From Candidatus Eisenbacteria bacterium (GTDB taxonomy: Bacteria; Eisenbacteria; RBG-16-71-46): DNA of 61,662 nt. The first letter of the stretch is position 1; each line of letters starts with the position of its first letter. The notes below the pieces were generated by a model that saw only the letters and a list, made by a program, of their open reading frames with translations, was not told the origin of the DNA and ran no database searches. The position numbers and the translations under genes are program-made. Positions 1-9,800 of the stretch are shown here, piece by piece. The stretch covers positions 1-61,662 of the forward strand of contig JADLBL010000009.1 of the NCBI GenBank assembly GCA_020847735.1, read 5' to 3'.

Positions 1-126
1 GGCTCGCAGGCCTCGACGCTGGTCATTCGCGCCATGGCGCTGGGCGAGGTCCGGCTCGCCGACTGGTGGCGGGTCATCCGCCGCGAACTCATGACCGGCC
101 TGCTGATGGGCGCCATTCTCGGCGCC
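1..126 (+). pseudogene. C-terminal fragment of an MgtE-family Mg2+ transporter, broken off
   Basis: Frame 1 reads from the first base and gives about 42 residues. They begin [18 protein letters not shown] and continue through WWRVIRREL to MGAILGA. This matches the conserved C-terminal membrane segment of MgtE magnesium channels, where GNxGSQAST precedes the last helices. After ILGA at about base 126 the similarity stops abruptly. The next convincing coding sequence is in a different frame and belongs to an unrelated secreted protein. The gene must start left of the window. Either mgtE was truncated here by rearrangement or the join is an assembly artefact. Family assignment is fairly sure; the cause of the break is not known. 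Confidence 0.65.
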
Positions 127-128
127 AG

Positions 129-644
129 AGGGCCCACTCGCCCGCCGCGGCAGAGCATTCGCGGCTCGGTTCGGTCGTCGAGAGCTTCGCTTCGGGCGAC
201 GGCACGGCGCTCTCGCCCGGCGACTGCCTGCTCGTGGACTTCGCGGCGAGCCCGCCCGAAGCGGGCGCCTCGCGCGCGTGGTTCCTCGAAGTGATCGGCA
301 CGCACCTGGAGACCGCCGGCGGTGCGCAGGGCACCCGCCTCGCGAACGACACCGACGTGCGGCCCACTTCGTTCGCGCTGGCCGCTGCGCGGCCCAACCC
401 GTCTTCGAGCCGCACGACGATCGAGTTCGACGTCCCGCGCCGTGCCGGAGTCCGCCTCGAAGTCTTCGACGTGCTGGGCCGGCGCGTCGCGACACTCGCC
501 GACGACGAGTTCCCGCCCGGGCGGCACGCGATTGGCTGGGATGGCGCGACGACCTCGGGCGAGCGCGCTCGCGCGGGCGTCTACCTGTGCCGCATGACCG
601 CCGGGGAATTCCGGGCGCGGAGGACGATCGTCCTCCGGCCGTGA
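129..644 (+). CDS. 3' part of a secreted protein with C-terminal FlgD-like sorting domain (5' end missing)
   Basis: About 170 residues in frame 3 read as real protein from near base 135: a beta-rich stretch ([17 protein letters not shown]), then a typical FlgD Ig-like C-terminal module. The module has an ARPNPSSS lead, an alternating hydrophobic strand (IEFDVP ... [16 protein letters not shown]), [11 protein letters not shown] and a terminal RRTIVLRP. The same module closes the proteins ending at 17256 and 23555. It is known as a surface-sorting or cell-wall attachment tail in FCB-group bacteria. No proper start, signal peptide or N-terminal domain is visible, because the upstream bases are the tail of mgtE in another frame. 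The gene is 5'-truncated at the junction near 126-135. Function of the missing part is unknown. Confidence 0.6.
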   Translation, partial: RAHSPAAAEHSRLGSVVESFASGDGTALSPGDCLLVDFAASPPEAGASRAWFLEVIGTHLETAGGAQGTRLANDTDVRPTSFALAAARPNPSSSRTTIEFDVPRRAGVRLEVFDVLGRRVATLADDEFPPGRHAIGWDGATTSGERARAGVYLCRMTAGEFRARRTIVLRP

Positions 645-667
645 GGCCAGCACCCCACCGCAAGGGA

Positions 668-699
668 AGGCTCGGGCGCCTGACCGCGCGCCCGAGCCT
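668..699. terminator. Hairpin between convergent genes
   Basis: Perfect 12-bp inverted repeat: AGGCTCGGGCGC at 668-679, an 8-nt loop, and GCGCCCGAGCCT at 688-699. It sits between the plus-strand gene ending at 644 and the minus-strand gene ending at 758, so it can serve both. There is no T-tract, as for most hairpins in this GC-rich sequence. Confidence 0.6.
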
Positions 700-757
700 C
701 GTTCGCGTCGCCCGCGGCGTCCCGCGGCGTTTCGCGCCGCGCCGGCCGAAGGCCCCG

Positions 758-2995
758 CTACGCGATCGGCCGCACCAGCACGCGCGCGTCGAGCACGACA
801 CATCCCCTGCCGGGCGGCAGCACCTTCACCGGGTTCAGGTCGAGCTCGGCGATCTCGGGGAACTCGCCGGCGAGCTGCGAGATCCGCAGGATCGTCTCCT
901 CGAGCCGCGCGAGGTCGCCGGGGGGCGCGCCGCGGTAGCCGTCCAGCAGCCTCGCCCCGCGGATGCCGCGCACCATTTCGTGCGCGTCGCGGTCCGTGAG
1001 CGGGTGCACGCGGAAGACGACGTCCTTGAGCAGCTCGACCTGCACGCCGCCGAGGCCGAACAGCAGCAGCGGTCCGAACGACGGATCGCGCGTCATGCCG
1101 ACGATCGCCTCGATTCCCTCGCGCACCATGGATTGCACCGTGACGCCGGCCATCTCGTCGCCGCGGCCGAGTGCGGCGACCCGCGATTCGATGGTGGCGA
1201 AGGCCTCGCCGACCTCGCGGGTGCTGCGCAGGTCGAGCTGCACGCCGCCGACGTCGCTCTTGTGCGTGATCGTCTCGCTCGCGAGCTTGATCGCGACCGG
1301 AAAGCCCAGCCGCTCGGCGGCGTGCTCGGCCTGCTCGGCCGAACGCGCGAACGCCGCCGCCGGCGTCGCGATCCTCCACGCGGCGAGCAGTCGCGTGACC
1401 TCCTCGGGCGTGAGCCACGCGCCCGCCGGCCCGCCGGCGCGGGCCAGGGCCGCGGCGATCAGCTCGCGCGTCGCGGCGCGGTCCACGTCCGCGAACTCGC
1501 GCTTCGTGCCATCGGGCGTGAGCAGCCAGCGCCCGTAGCGGACCACCCGCGCGAGCGCGATCGCGGACGCCTCGGGAAACGTGTACGAGGGAATCCGGGT
1601 CTCCTGCAGCGAGCGCAGTTCGTCGGGTGTGCCGTGCCAGCCGAGGAAGCAGGACACGATCGGCTTGGGTGCCGCGCCCTTCGCCACCGCGTCGGCCTTG
1701 GCCGCCTCGTTGCCGCGCACGATCGCCTGCGCGACCTCGCCGGGGTTGGTCACGACCGGCGGCACGTACAGCACGATCAGCGAGTCCACGCCCGGATCGG
1801 CGGCGACCAGGCGCACCGCTTTCTCGAACGAAGCGGGCGTCGCCGAGGCGATCATGTCCACGGGGTTCTTCGTGCTCGCTTCGGCGGGCAGAAACTCGCG
1901 CAACTGCCGCACCGTGTCGTCGGACAGCGTCACCACCTCGAGCCCGTGCGACTCGCACGCGTCGCTGGCCATGATGCCGGGCCCACCGGCGTTGGTGACG
2001 ATGCCGACGCGGTGGCCGCGCGGCACCGGCTGGTTCGCGAGCAGCATCGCGACGTCGAACATCTCCTCGAGCGTGTCGGTGCGGATCACGCCGGCCTGCT
2101 CGCACAGCGCCGTGACCGCCGTGTCGGCGCCGGCGAGCGAGCCGGTGTGGCTCGAAGCGGCGCGCTGGCCGGCGCGCGTGCGGCCGCTCTTGACCGCCAC
2201 GATCGGCTTGCGGCGGCCGATGCGGCGCGCCAGCTCGACGAACCGCCCGGGCACGCCGAAGGACTCCAGGTAGAGCAGCACGAGCGCGGTGCCCGGATCC
2301 CGGTCCCACCACTCCAGCAGGTCGTTGCCCGAGACGTCGGCCTTGTTGCCGACGCTGACGAAGTGCGAGATGCCGATGCCGAGCTGCTGCGCGTACTGCA
2401 GGATCGCCAGTCCGAGCGCGCCGCTCTGCGACGAGAACGCCACCGTGCCGGCGGGCGGATGCGCGGGCGCGAACGAGGCGTTCATGCTCGTGCCCGCCTC
2501 GGTGTTGACGACGCCGAGGCAGTTGGGGCCGATCAGCCGCATGCCGTAACGCCGCACGATCCCGAGCAGCTCGCGCTCGCGCTCGACGCCTTCGCCGCCG
2601 ATCTCCTTGAAGCCCGCGCTGATCACGACCACCGCCCGGACGCCGCGCCTGCCGCACGCTTCGACCGTGGCGTTGACGTGCGCGGCCGGCACGACGACGA
2701 CCGCCAGGTCCACGACCTCCGGCACGTCGGCGATGCTCGCGTAGGCGCGCACCGACTGGACCGTGGCCGCGTTCGGGTTCACGGGGTAGACCGCGCCCTG
2801 GAAGTCGTGCTTGAGCAGGTTGTGAAAGAGCGCTCCGCCGACCGTGCCGCGGTCGCGCGAGGCGCCGATGACGGCCACGGACCGTGGGCGGAAGACGGCC
2901 TCGAGCCCGGCGCCGCCGGCGGGTTTGCCCGTCGGCGGGGCCGGAGCTTCGGCCGGGGCGCGGGGTGCGGCGGCGCCGGCCGGGGTGTCGTTCAT
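758..2995 (-). CDS. ADP-forming acyl-CoA synthetase (acetate-CoA ligase family), fused alpha-beta
   Basis: 745 residues, cytoplasmic. The enzyme family interconverts acyl-CoA + ADP + Pi with acid + CoA + ATP by way of a phosphohistidine. Domain order: CoA-binding Rossmann domain (PRSVAVIGASRDRGTVGG, about residues 30-130), succinyl-CoA-ligase-like domain with the SSHTGSLAG loop that carries the phosphorylated His, then a C-terminal ATP-grasp domain (AIKLASETITHKSDVGG). This is the fused arrangement found in many bacteria; no extra GNAT domain is present. ATG at 2995 is chosen over the in-frame ATG at 3007 because GGAG lies 6 nt before 2995 and overlaps the codons after 3007. The gene stands alone, convergent with the gene ending at 644. 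Substrate (acetate or another short acid) cannot be read from the sequence. Confidence 0.88.
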   Translation of the reverse strand: MNDTPAGAAAPRAPAEAPAPPTGKPAGGAGLEAVFRPRSVAVIGASRDRGTVGGALFHNLLKHDFQGAVYPVNPNAATVQSVRAYASIADVPEVVDLAVVVVPAAHVNATVEACGRRGVRAVVVISAGFKEIGGEGVERERELLGIVRRYGMRLIGPNCLGVVNTEAGTSMNASFAPAHPPAGTVAFSSQSGALGLAILQYAQQLGIGISHFVSVGNKADVSGNDLLEWWDRDPGTALVLLYLESFGVPGRFVELARRIGRRKPIVAVKSGRTRAGQRAASSHTGSLAGADTAVTALCEQAGVIRTDTLEEMFDVAMLLANQPVPRGHRVGIVTNAGGPGIMASDACESHGLEVVTLSDDTVRQLREFLPAEASTKNPVDMIASATPASFEKAVRLVAADPGVDSLIVLYVPPVVTNPGEVAQAIVRGNEAAKADAVAKGAAPKPIVSCFLGWHGTPDELRSLQETRIPSYTFPEASAIALARVVRYGRWLLTPDGTKREFADVDRAATRELIAAALARAGGPAGAWLTPEEVTRLLAAWRIATPAAAFARSAEQAEHAAERLGFPVAIKLASETITHKSDVGGVQLDLRSTREVGEAFATIESRVAALGRGDEMAGVTVQSMVREGIEAIVGMTRDPSFGPLLLFGLGGVQVELLKDVVFRVHPLTDRDAHEMVRGIRGARLLDGYRGAPPGDLARLEETILRISQLAGEFPEIAELDLNPVKVLPPGRGCVVLDARVLVRPIA

Positions 2996-3166
2996 CGCGT
3001 GCTCCATCTTCTATTGAGGAGGAAAGCCCGGCCCGCGGGTGGCGGGCGCCCTGCGTTTCGCGCCGCCGGCCCCACGCCGCACGCGCGGGCGCGGCGGTGT
3101 CCGGGCTCGGACGCGAAGGGCAGGATGCGCGCCCGGCCCGGGGGGCGCAAACGCGGGCGCAGGCCG

Positions 3167-3175
3167 TGCTAGTGT
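3167..3175 (+). promoter_or_regulatory. Candidate extended -10 (TGC-TAGTGT)
   Basis: TGCTAGTGT lies about 50 nt before the start at 3227 and matches the TGC-TANNNT pattern seen before several other genes here. No clear -35 is visible. Confidence 0.35.
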
Positions 3176-3226
3176 CCGGCCCGCCCGCCCGATGATGGCC
3201 GCACGACCGACCCCGGATGCGCGACG

Positions 3227-4213
3227 ATGACCTCCTCAATCAGGCGCCTGCCACCGTCCCTCGCCGTGCTGCTCGCCGTGGCGCTGACGGCCGCGGGCTG
3301 CGGAACGAAGTCGCAGCCTACGGCCCCCGTGGGCGACACGGACGGCGTTGACCTGCTGGTTTACCGCAGCGACCGCACGAGCGCCGGCAACTACGACGTG
3401 TGGATGTACGACCTGAACGAGGCCGGTTTTCGCGCCCTGCCGAACCTGAACTCGGCCGCCGACGAGTCGGAGCCCTGCCTGTCCAACGACGGCGTGCTCG
3501 TCGCCTTCTCGAGCGACCGCGCGGGCGGCGCCGGCGGCTCGGACCTGTACGTGTACGACCGCGGCGGCATGTCGCTCGCCGCGACGCCGGGGCTGAACAC
3601 CGCGGCGAACGAGTCGTGGCCGCGCTTCGCCTACGACTCGGTGAATCTCGCGTTCGTGCGCGACTCCGCCGGGTTCGGTCGCGTGCGGCTCTACACGCCG
3701 AACGGCGACAGCCTGCTCGGCCTGCCCGGACTCTCGACCGGGGGCCCGCGCACCGACGGCGCGCCCGCGCCGGATTTTCACGGCGACCGGATCGCGTTCC
3801 AGTCGGATCGCGCCGGCAACTGGGACGTGTTCGTGTGGAACCGCCCGGGCGGAATCGCGACCCTGCCCGACCTCGCCTCGTCGGGAAGCGACCTCGAGCC
3901 CTCGCTGTCGTCCAACGGCCGCTGGCTCGCGTTCGCCAGCGACCGCGCGGGCGGCGCCGGCGGGTACGATGTCTACCTTTACGACCTGCAGTCCTCCACG
4001 TTCGTCGCGCTGAACGGCCTCAACACCGCCGGCGACGAGCGCCACCCGGCCGTGAACCTGTCGGGCGACGTGCTCTTCTTCCAGGCGCGCGCGACGCCGT
4101 CCGACCACTGGGGCCTGTGGCAGTACGTGGTCCCCACGCACACGCTGACGCAGCCCGCCGGCCTCTCGGGCGCCGACGCCGACAAGATGGAGCCGTACGC
4201 CCGGGTGAGGTAG
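3227..4213 (+). CDS. Exported WD40/TolB-like beta-propeller protein, probable lipoprotein
   Basis: 328 residues. The N-terminus is basic then hydrophobic (SIRRLPPSLAVLLAVALTA) and ends at AAGC, a loose lipobox (Ala instead of Leu at -3), so lipidation is likely but not certain. The mature part carries at least four PD40/TolB-like blades: YRSDRTSAGNYDVWMYD, FSSDRAGGAGGSDLYVYD, FQSDRAGNWDVFVWN and FASDRAGGAGGYDVYLYD. Each repeats the SDR-x-G-x-(Y/W)D pattern, with 'LNTA' linkers. Such propellers usually bind peptides or other proteins at the envelope; no enzyme motif is visible. ATG at 3227 directly precedes the signal sequence. The gene stands alone upstream of the S9A peptidase gene, 115 bp away. 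Confidence 0.75.
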   Translation: MTSSIRRLPPSLAVLLAVALTAAGCGTKSQPTAPVGDTDGVDLLVYRSDRTSAGNYDVWMYDLNEAGFRALPNLNSAADESEPCLSNDGVLVAFSSDRAGGAGGSDLYVYDRGGMSLAATPGLNTAANESWPRFAYDSVNLAFVRDSAGFGRVRLYTPNGDSLLGLPGLSTGGPRTDGAPAPDFHGDRIAFQSDRAGNWDVFVWNRPGGIATLPDLASSGSDLEPSLSSNGRWLAFASDRAGGAGGYDVYLYDLQSSTFVALNGLNTAGDERHPAVNLSGDVLFFQARATPSDHWGLWQYVVPTHTLTQPAGLSGADADKMEPYARVR

Positions 4214-4328
4214 TGCGCACCGCGCGAGAGCGCATTCGCACGCGGCGCTCGCGGTCCGCGCGCCCGCGGCGTTACCCTGCGGCCCGGTTCGCAACCGCGT
4301 CACGCACTCCGAATCGGAGGACTCTCCC

Positions 4329-6431
4329 ATGCGTCGCTTTCTGCACGCGGCCTGCCTCGCCGCGCTGCTCGCCCCCGGCGCGGCCCGCTCGGCCGGCGCC
4401 CCGCAGCCGCCCGCCACGCGCATCGCCGTCGTCCGCGACACGCTGCACGGCGTCGTGTTCGAGGACCCCTACCGCTGGCTCGAGGACAAGGACTCGCCCG
4501 AGACGCGCGCGTGGGTCCGCGCGCAGATGGCGTACACGCGCGGCCAGCTCGACCGGGTGCCAGGGCTCGAGCAGGTGAAGGAGGCGGTCGGCCGCTACGC
4601 CAGCCTCGATTCGCGCTCGGCGCCGACCGTGCGGGGCGGGCGGCTGTTCTTCACCGCGCGGCGCGCCGACCAGCAGCAGGGCGTGCTCATGATGCGCGCG
4701 GGAGCCGACGCGCCCGACGTCGTGCTCGTGGACCCCAACCCGATGAGCCCCGACCACACCACCTCGGTCACCCTGCTCGACGTCTCGCTCGACGGCAAAC
4801 TCGTCGCCTACGGCATCCGCAAGGGCGGCGAGGATGAGCTCGAGGTGCACCTGCTCGACCCCGACACGAAACGCGAACTGCCCGGCGGCCTGCCCCGGGC
4901 GCGCTACTTCGGCTTCTCGATTGACGCCGCGAAGCAGGGCGCCTGGTTCGCCCGCTGGGAACCGAAGGGCTCGCGGGTCTGGTACCACCGCTTCGGCGAC
5001 GCCCCCGAGAAGGCGAAGCTGGTCTTCGGCGAGGGGCTGGGGCCCGCCGAAATCCCCTCGCCCTTCCTGTCCGCCAACGGCCGCTGGCTCGCGATCTCGG
5101 TGTACGTCGGCTCCTCGGGCGACAACACACACGTTTACCTGCGCGAGGCGTCGAAGGACGGCCCGTTCGTCTCGGTGACCGACACGCTGCACGCGCAGGT
5201 CAACGCCCGCTTCGCGGGCGACACGGTCATTCTCGAGACCAACTGGAAGGCGCCGAACCGCCGCCTCATGGCGGTGGACGCGCGCTCGCCGTCGTTCGCC
5301 CGCTGGCGCGAGATCGTGCCCGAGCGGCCCGACGCGGTCATCGAGGGCTTCACGACCGTCGCCGGGCGGCTGGTCGTCGAGTACCTGCGCAACGTCACCT
5401 CGGAGCTGGTCGTTCACGGCGTCGGCGGCGAGCGCCTCGGCACGATCGCGCTGCCCGGGCCGGGCTCGGCCTCGACGCCGGCCGGAGAATGGACGGGCAG
5501 GGACGCCTACTACTCGTTCTCGTCGTTCAACCGTCCCTCCACGATCTACCGCTACGAGTTCCCGCAGGGCGCCGCCGCCGGCGCGAGCCGCGAGTGGTGG
5601 AAGAGCCCGGCCGAGTTCGACTCGGGCCGCTACGTCGTCCGCCAGGTCTGGGCCGAGAGCAAGGACGGCACGAAGGTGCCGATGTTCATCGCCCAGCCGG
5701 CCGAACTGACGCTCGACGGCTCGCACCCGGTGCTGCTCACCGGCTACGGCGGCTTCAACGTCAGCGAGACGCCGCGCTGGTCGCCGCTGGTCGCCGCGTG
5801 GCTCGACCTGGGCGGCATCTACGTGCTCTCCAACCTGCGCGGCGGCTCGGAGTTCGGCGAGGCCTGGCACCGCGCGGGCATGCTCGGGAACAAGCAGAAC
5901 GTGTTCGACGACTTCACCGCCTGCGCCCGCTGGCTGATCGGCCACGACTACTGCACGCCGTCGAAGCTCGCGATCCTGGGCGGCAGCAACGGCGGCCTGC
6001 TGGTGGGCGCGGCCATGACGCAGCAACCCGAGCTCTTCGGCGCCGTGATCTGCGCGGTGCCGCTGCTCGACATGCTGCGCTACCAGCGGTTCCTGGTCGC
6101 GCGCTTCTGGGTGCCGGAGTACGGCTCGGCCGAGGACCCGGTGCAGTTCGAGTGGCTGAGGGCCTACTCGCCGTACCAGCACGTCTCCGCGGGCGTGAAG
6201 TACCCGCCGGTGATGTTCGTCTCGGGCGATTCCGACACGCGCGTGGATCCGTTGCACGCGCGCAAGATGGCGGCGCGCATGCAGGCGCTCGGCGGCCCGA
6301 ACCCGGTGCTGCTCCACTACGACGTCTCTTCCGGCCACTCGGGCGGCAAGTCGGTCACGAAGACGATCGACGACATCGCCGACGAGCTGCAGTTCCTGCG
6401 CGGATCGCTGGGCATGACGACCGCTCACTGA
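4329..6431 (+). CDS. Prolyl oligopeptidase family serine peptidase (S9A), exported
   Basis: 700 residues, the normal length for this family. A short signal peptide ([19 protein letters not shown]) implies a periplasmic enzyme. The N-terminal EDPYRWLED motif is characteristic of S9A. A seven-bladed propeller follows, then the alpha/beta-hydrolase domain with catalytic triad Ser553 (GGSNGG), Asp636 (SGDSDTRVD) and His670 (SSGHSGG). The family cleaves short peptides on the C-terminal side of proline. ATG at 4329 has GGAGG 8 nt upstream. A possible -10, TACCCT, lies at 4273-4278. The gene is monocistronic and followed by a 417-bp gap before the reductase. All triad residues are present, so it should be active. 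Confidence 0.93.
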   Translation: MRRFLHAACLAALLAPGAARSAGAPQPPATRIAVVRDTLHGVVFEDPYRWLEDKDSPETRAWVRAQMAYTRGQLDRVPGLEQVKEAVGRYASLDSRSAPTVRGGRLFFTARRADQQQGVLMMRAGADAPDVVLVDPNPMSPDHTTSVTLLDVSLDGKLVAYGIRKGGEDELEVHLLDPDTKRELPGGLPRARYFGFSIDAAKQGAWFARWEPKGSRVWYHRFGDAPEKAKLVFGEGLGPAEIPSPFLSANGRWLAISVYVGSSGDNTHVYLREASKDGPFVSVTDTLHAQVNARFAGDTVILETNWKAPNRRLMAVDARSPSFARWREIVPERPDAVIEGFTTVAGRLVVEYLRNVTSELVVHGVGGERLGTIALPGPGSASTPAGEWTGRDAYYSFSSFNRPSTIYRYEFPQGAAAGASREWWKSPAEFDSGRYVVRQVWAESKDGTKVPMFIAQPAELTLDGSHPVLLTGYGGFNVSETPRWSPLVAAWLDLGGIYVLSNLRGGSEFGEAWHRAGMLGNKQNVFDDFTACARWLIGHDYCTPSKLAILGGSNGGLLVGAAMTQQPELFGAVICAVPLLDMLRYQRFLVARFWVPEYGSAEDPVQFEWLRAYSPYQHVSAGVKYPPVMFVSGDSDTRVDPLHARKMAARMQALGGPNPVLLHYDVSSGHSGGKSVTKTIDDIADELQFLRGSLGMTTAH

Positions 6432-6569
6432 CGCGCCGGCGGGAGAGCGCGGCGCGCGGCGCGAAGGCGTTCGCGCCACGCGTCGCGTTGTCCGTCGCGA
6501 GCGCACGATGCGCGAAAGTTTTTCCTCGCGCGCCCGCGCTCGCGTGGATCGCGGGCGCGCGGTGTCCAG

Positions 6570-6605
6570 CCGAAAATTCTCCGCGTCGTTCGCGAGAATT
6601 TTCGG
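6570..6605. promoter_or_regulatory. AT-rich palindrome upstream of the ribonucleotide reductase (operator or terminator)
   Basis: Perfect 12-bp inverted repeat, CCGAAAATTCTC at 6570-6581 and GAGAATTTTCGG at 6594-6605, with a 12-nt spacer. Its AT-rich arms stand out in this GC-rich genome. The right arm ends 2 nt before a possible -35 (TTGAAC, 6608). It lies in the 417-bp gap between the peptidase and reductase genes and could be an operator for the latter or the terminator of the former; there is no T-run. It does not resemble an NrdR box that I can recognise. Confidence 0.5.
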
Positions 6606-6607
6606 TC

Positions 6608-6638
6608 TTGAACCGGTGAAGGCGCCGGGTGGTATAAA
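6608..6638 (+). promoter_or_regulatory. Candidate promoter for nrdJ (TTGAAC-N19-TATAAA)
   Basis: TTGAAC at 6608-6613 and TATAAA at 6633-6638, preceded by TGG (extended -10). The 19-nt spacer is slightly long. It would give a leader of about 200 nt before the start at 6849. I see no cobalamin riboswitch in that leader. Confidence 0.4.
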
Positions 6639-6848
6639 CCACGCACCCCGCCGTCGCGCGAGTCGACTGCTCACGCGAGGCGGCTTTTCTCTCACGCGAA
6701 CAACTCGCAGCACCGCGATCGCCCCCGCGCTCGCAGCCCAGTCGGGATCGCGTCATGCGTCGCCCCGCGCGAAACAGGCGCCGCCCCGGCCGGGCCACCA
6801 TCACGGAAGTCGGTCCGCAACCCGCTTCTCGGACCAGGAGGGTCCACC

Positions 6849-9800
6849 ATGTCGCTTTCCCTCAACCCGGAGACGCACGCCCCCACCGCAGCGCCCGGCG
6901 GCGAACCGCCCACGAACGCGGGCCTCCACGTCCCGCGCCGCTTCTCCGTGCCGGGCGTTCATCCGTTCGACGCCGTGAAGTGGGACCGTCGCCGCACGGT
7001 GATCACCAACCCGGACGGCTCGGTCGTCTTCCAGGCCGACGACGTCGAGGTGCCCGCCGAATGGTCGCAGCTCGCCACCGACATCGTGGTGAGCAAATAC
7101 TTCCGCCGGGCCGGCGTTCCCGGGCATCCCGGCCGCGAAACCAGCGTGCGTCAGGTGGTGAACCGCCTGGTCCGCACCATCCGCGCGAGCGGCGAGCAGC
7201 AGGGCGGCTACTTCGCGGGCCCCGAGGACGCCGAGGCGTTCGAGGCCGAGCTCGCGTACATGCTGGTGCACCAGATCGGCGCCTTCAACTCGCCGGTGTG
7301 GTTCAACTGCGGCCTGTTCCACGAGTACGGCATCAGCGGCTCCGGCGGCAGCTTCGCCGTGGACCTGGCGGCCGACACGGTCCGCATGACGACCGACTCG
7401 TACTCGCGCCCGCAGGTGTCGGCGTGCTTCATCCAGTCGTGCGACGACGACCTCATGTCCATCTTCGAGCTGGTCAAGAACGAGGCGCGCGTCTTCAAAT
7501 ACGGCTCGGGTACGGGCACGAATTTCTCGAAGCTGCGCGGCCGCATGGAGAAGCTCTCCGGCGGCGGCACCTCGTCGGGCCTGATGAGCTTCCTCGAGGT
7601 GCTCGATCGCGGCGCCGGCGCGACCAAGTCGGGCGGCACCACGCGGCGCGCGGCCAAGATGGTCGTGCTCGACGTGGACCACCCCGAGATCACCGAGTTC
7701 GTGCGCTGGAAGATGCGCGAGGAAAAGAAGGTCGCGGCGCTCATCTCGGCCGGCTACCCGAGCGACTTCAACGGCGAGGCCTACGCCACGGTTTCGGGCC
7801 AGAACTCGAACAACTCGGTGCGCGTGCCCGACACGTTCATGCGCGCGGTCGAGACCGGCGGCGACTGGCAGACGACCTTCCGCACGACCGGCCAGGTGCA
7901 CGAGACGATGCCCGCCCGCCGGCTGTGGGACGACATCGCCACCGCCGCCTGGAGCTGCGCCGACCCCGGCGTCCAGTACGACGACACCATCCAGAAGTGG
8001 CACACCTGCAAGGCCACCGACCGAATCCACGCGACGAACCCGTGCGTCACGGGCGACACGCTCGTCGCGACTTCCGAGGGCTGGAAGCGCATCGATTCGC
8101 TGGTCGGCAAGTCCGCACGCGTGATGGGCGCCGACGGCCAGCCGCACTGGGTTACCGACATCTTCCCGACCGGGCACAAGCCCGTGTTCCGCCTGCGCAC
8201 GAAGGCCGGCTACGAAGTCACCCTCACCGCCGACCACAAGGTTTGGACGCTCGAGCGCGGCGACGTGCCCGTGAGCGGGCTGGTACCGGGAGACCTTCTC
8301 GCGCTGCAGGGCCCCGGCTTCGGTCGGCGGGCGCTGGGCAAGCGACTGGGCCTCGCCATTGGCGTCGCGGTGGGTGACGGCTGTCTCGCCCGCGCGGTCC
8401 ACGGTGAGCGCACGACCGAATCGGTGATCCTGACGATGTCGGCCGAAGAGGCGGGCGTCCTCGAGGCGATTGCCGGCACGGTCAACGAGGCGAAACGCGA
8501 GCTTCGGGCCGTCAATGCCGTCGGCCGCGCCGACGATGTCCGCGTCGCCGCGAGCGGAGCACGTGGCACGGTCTCCCGCCTTGCGTTCGGCTCACGACCG
8601 GTGGTTGACCTTTTCAAGGAGTTTGCCGTCCTCGACGAGGGCAGCCAGGGCAAGCGTTTCACGCCGGCCGCCTTCGACCTCGACCGCGCTTCGCTGGCCG
8701 CCGTGCTACGGGGCCTCTTCACCGCCGACGGCACCGTCGCGAACCACGGCGAGAAGAGCCAGTACGTCTCGCTCGACTCAAGCTCGCATGAGTTACTCCG
8801 CCAGGTCCAAGCGCTGCTCCTCGGATTCGGCATCAAGGCGAAGCTCTACGAGAACCGACGCGGCGGCACGACCGAGGCGATGCTGCCGGACGGTCGCGGC
8901 GGCAGCCGCAGCTTCCCGGTCACCGAGATGCACTCGCTGCGAATCTCGCGCTCGTCGCGGGTGCTCTTCGAGCGCGAGATCGGCTTCGATCCCGCAAGTC
9001 CAAAGGCCACCGCCCTGGCCGAGTTGAACGACCGGTTCGAGGCCTACCTGGACGACCTCACCGACGCCGTCGCGTCCGTGACTCCCGCGGGCGAGGCGGA
9101 CGTCTACGACCTCACCGAGCCGGTGACCAGCCACTTCGTCGCCAACGGCATGGTCGTTCACAACTGCTCCGAATTCGTGTTCCTCGACGACACGGCCTGC
9201 AATCTCGCGTCGGTGAACCTCATGAAGTTCCGGCGTGACGACGGCTCGTTCGACATCGAGGGCTACCGGCACGCGAACCGGGTGTTCTTCCTCGCGCAGG
9301 AGATCCTGGTCAGCTTCGCCAGCTACCCGACCGAGCGGATCGCCCGCAACAGCGAGGACTACCGCCCGCTCGGCCTGGGCTACGCGAACCTCGGCACGCT
9401 GCTGATGGTCGAGGGGCTGCCCTACGACAGCGACGCGGCGCGCGCCTACGCCGGCTGCATCACCGCGATGATGACCGGCGAGGCTTACGCGCTGTCGGCC
9501 GAGATGGCGGCCAGCAAGGGCCCGTTCCGCGGCTACGCGCGCAACGCCGACAGCATGCTCGGCGTGATGCGGCTGCACCGCGAGGCCGCGCGCGCGATTG
9601 ACCCGACGCACGCGCCGCGCGACATGCGGCAGGCGGCCATCGAGTGCTGGGACCGCGCCGTGGCGTACGGCGGCCTGCACGGCTACCGCAACGCCCAGGC
9701 CACGGTGCTGGCGCCGACCGGCACGATCGGCCTGCTCATGGACTGCGACACGACCGGCGTCGAGCCGGACTTCGCGCTGGTCAAGTTCAAGAAGCTCGCC

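Noticed and set aside
278-3172. 964-codon plus-strand frame across the acyl-CoA synthetase
   Set aside because: Arg/Ala/His-rich shadow of the well-supported minus-strand enzyme.
6640-6848. Possible cobalamin riboswitch before the B12-dependent reductase
   Set aside because: I found no B12-box-like sequence or suitable helices in the leader.
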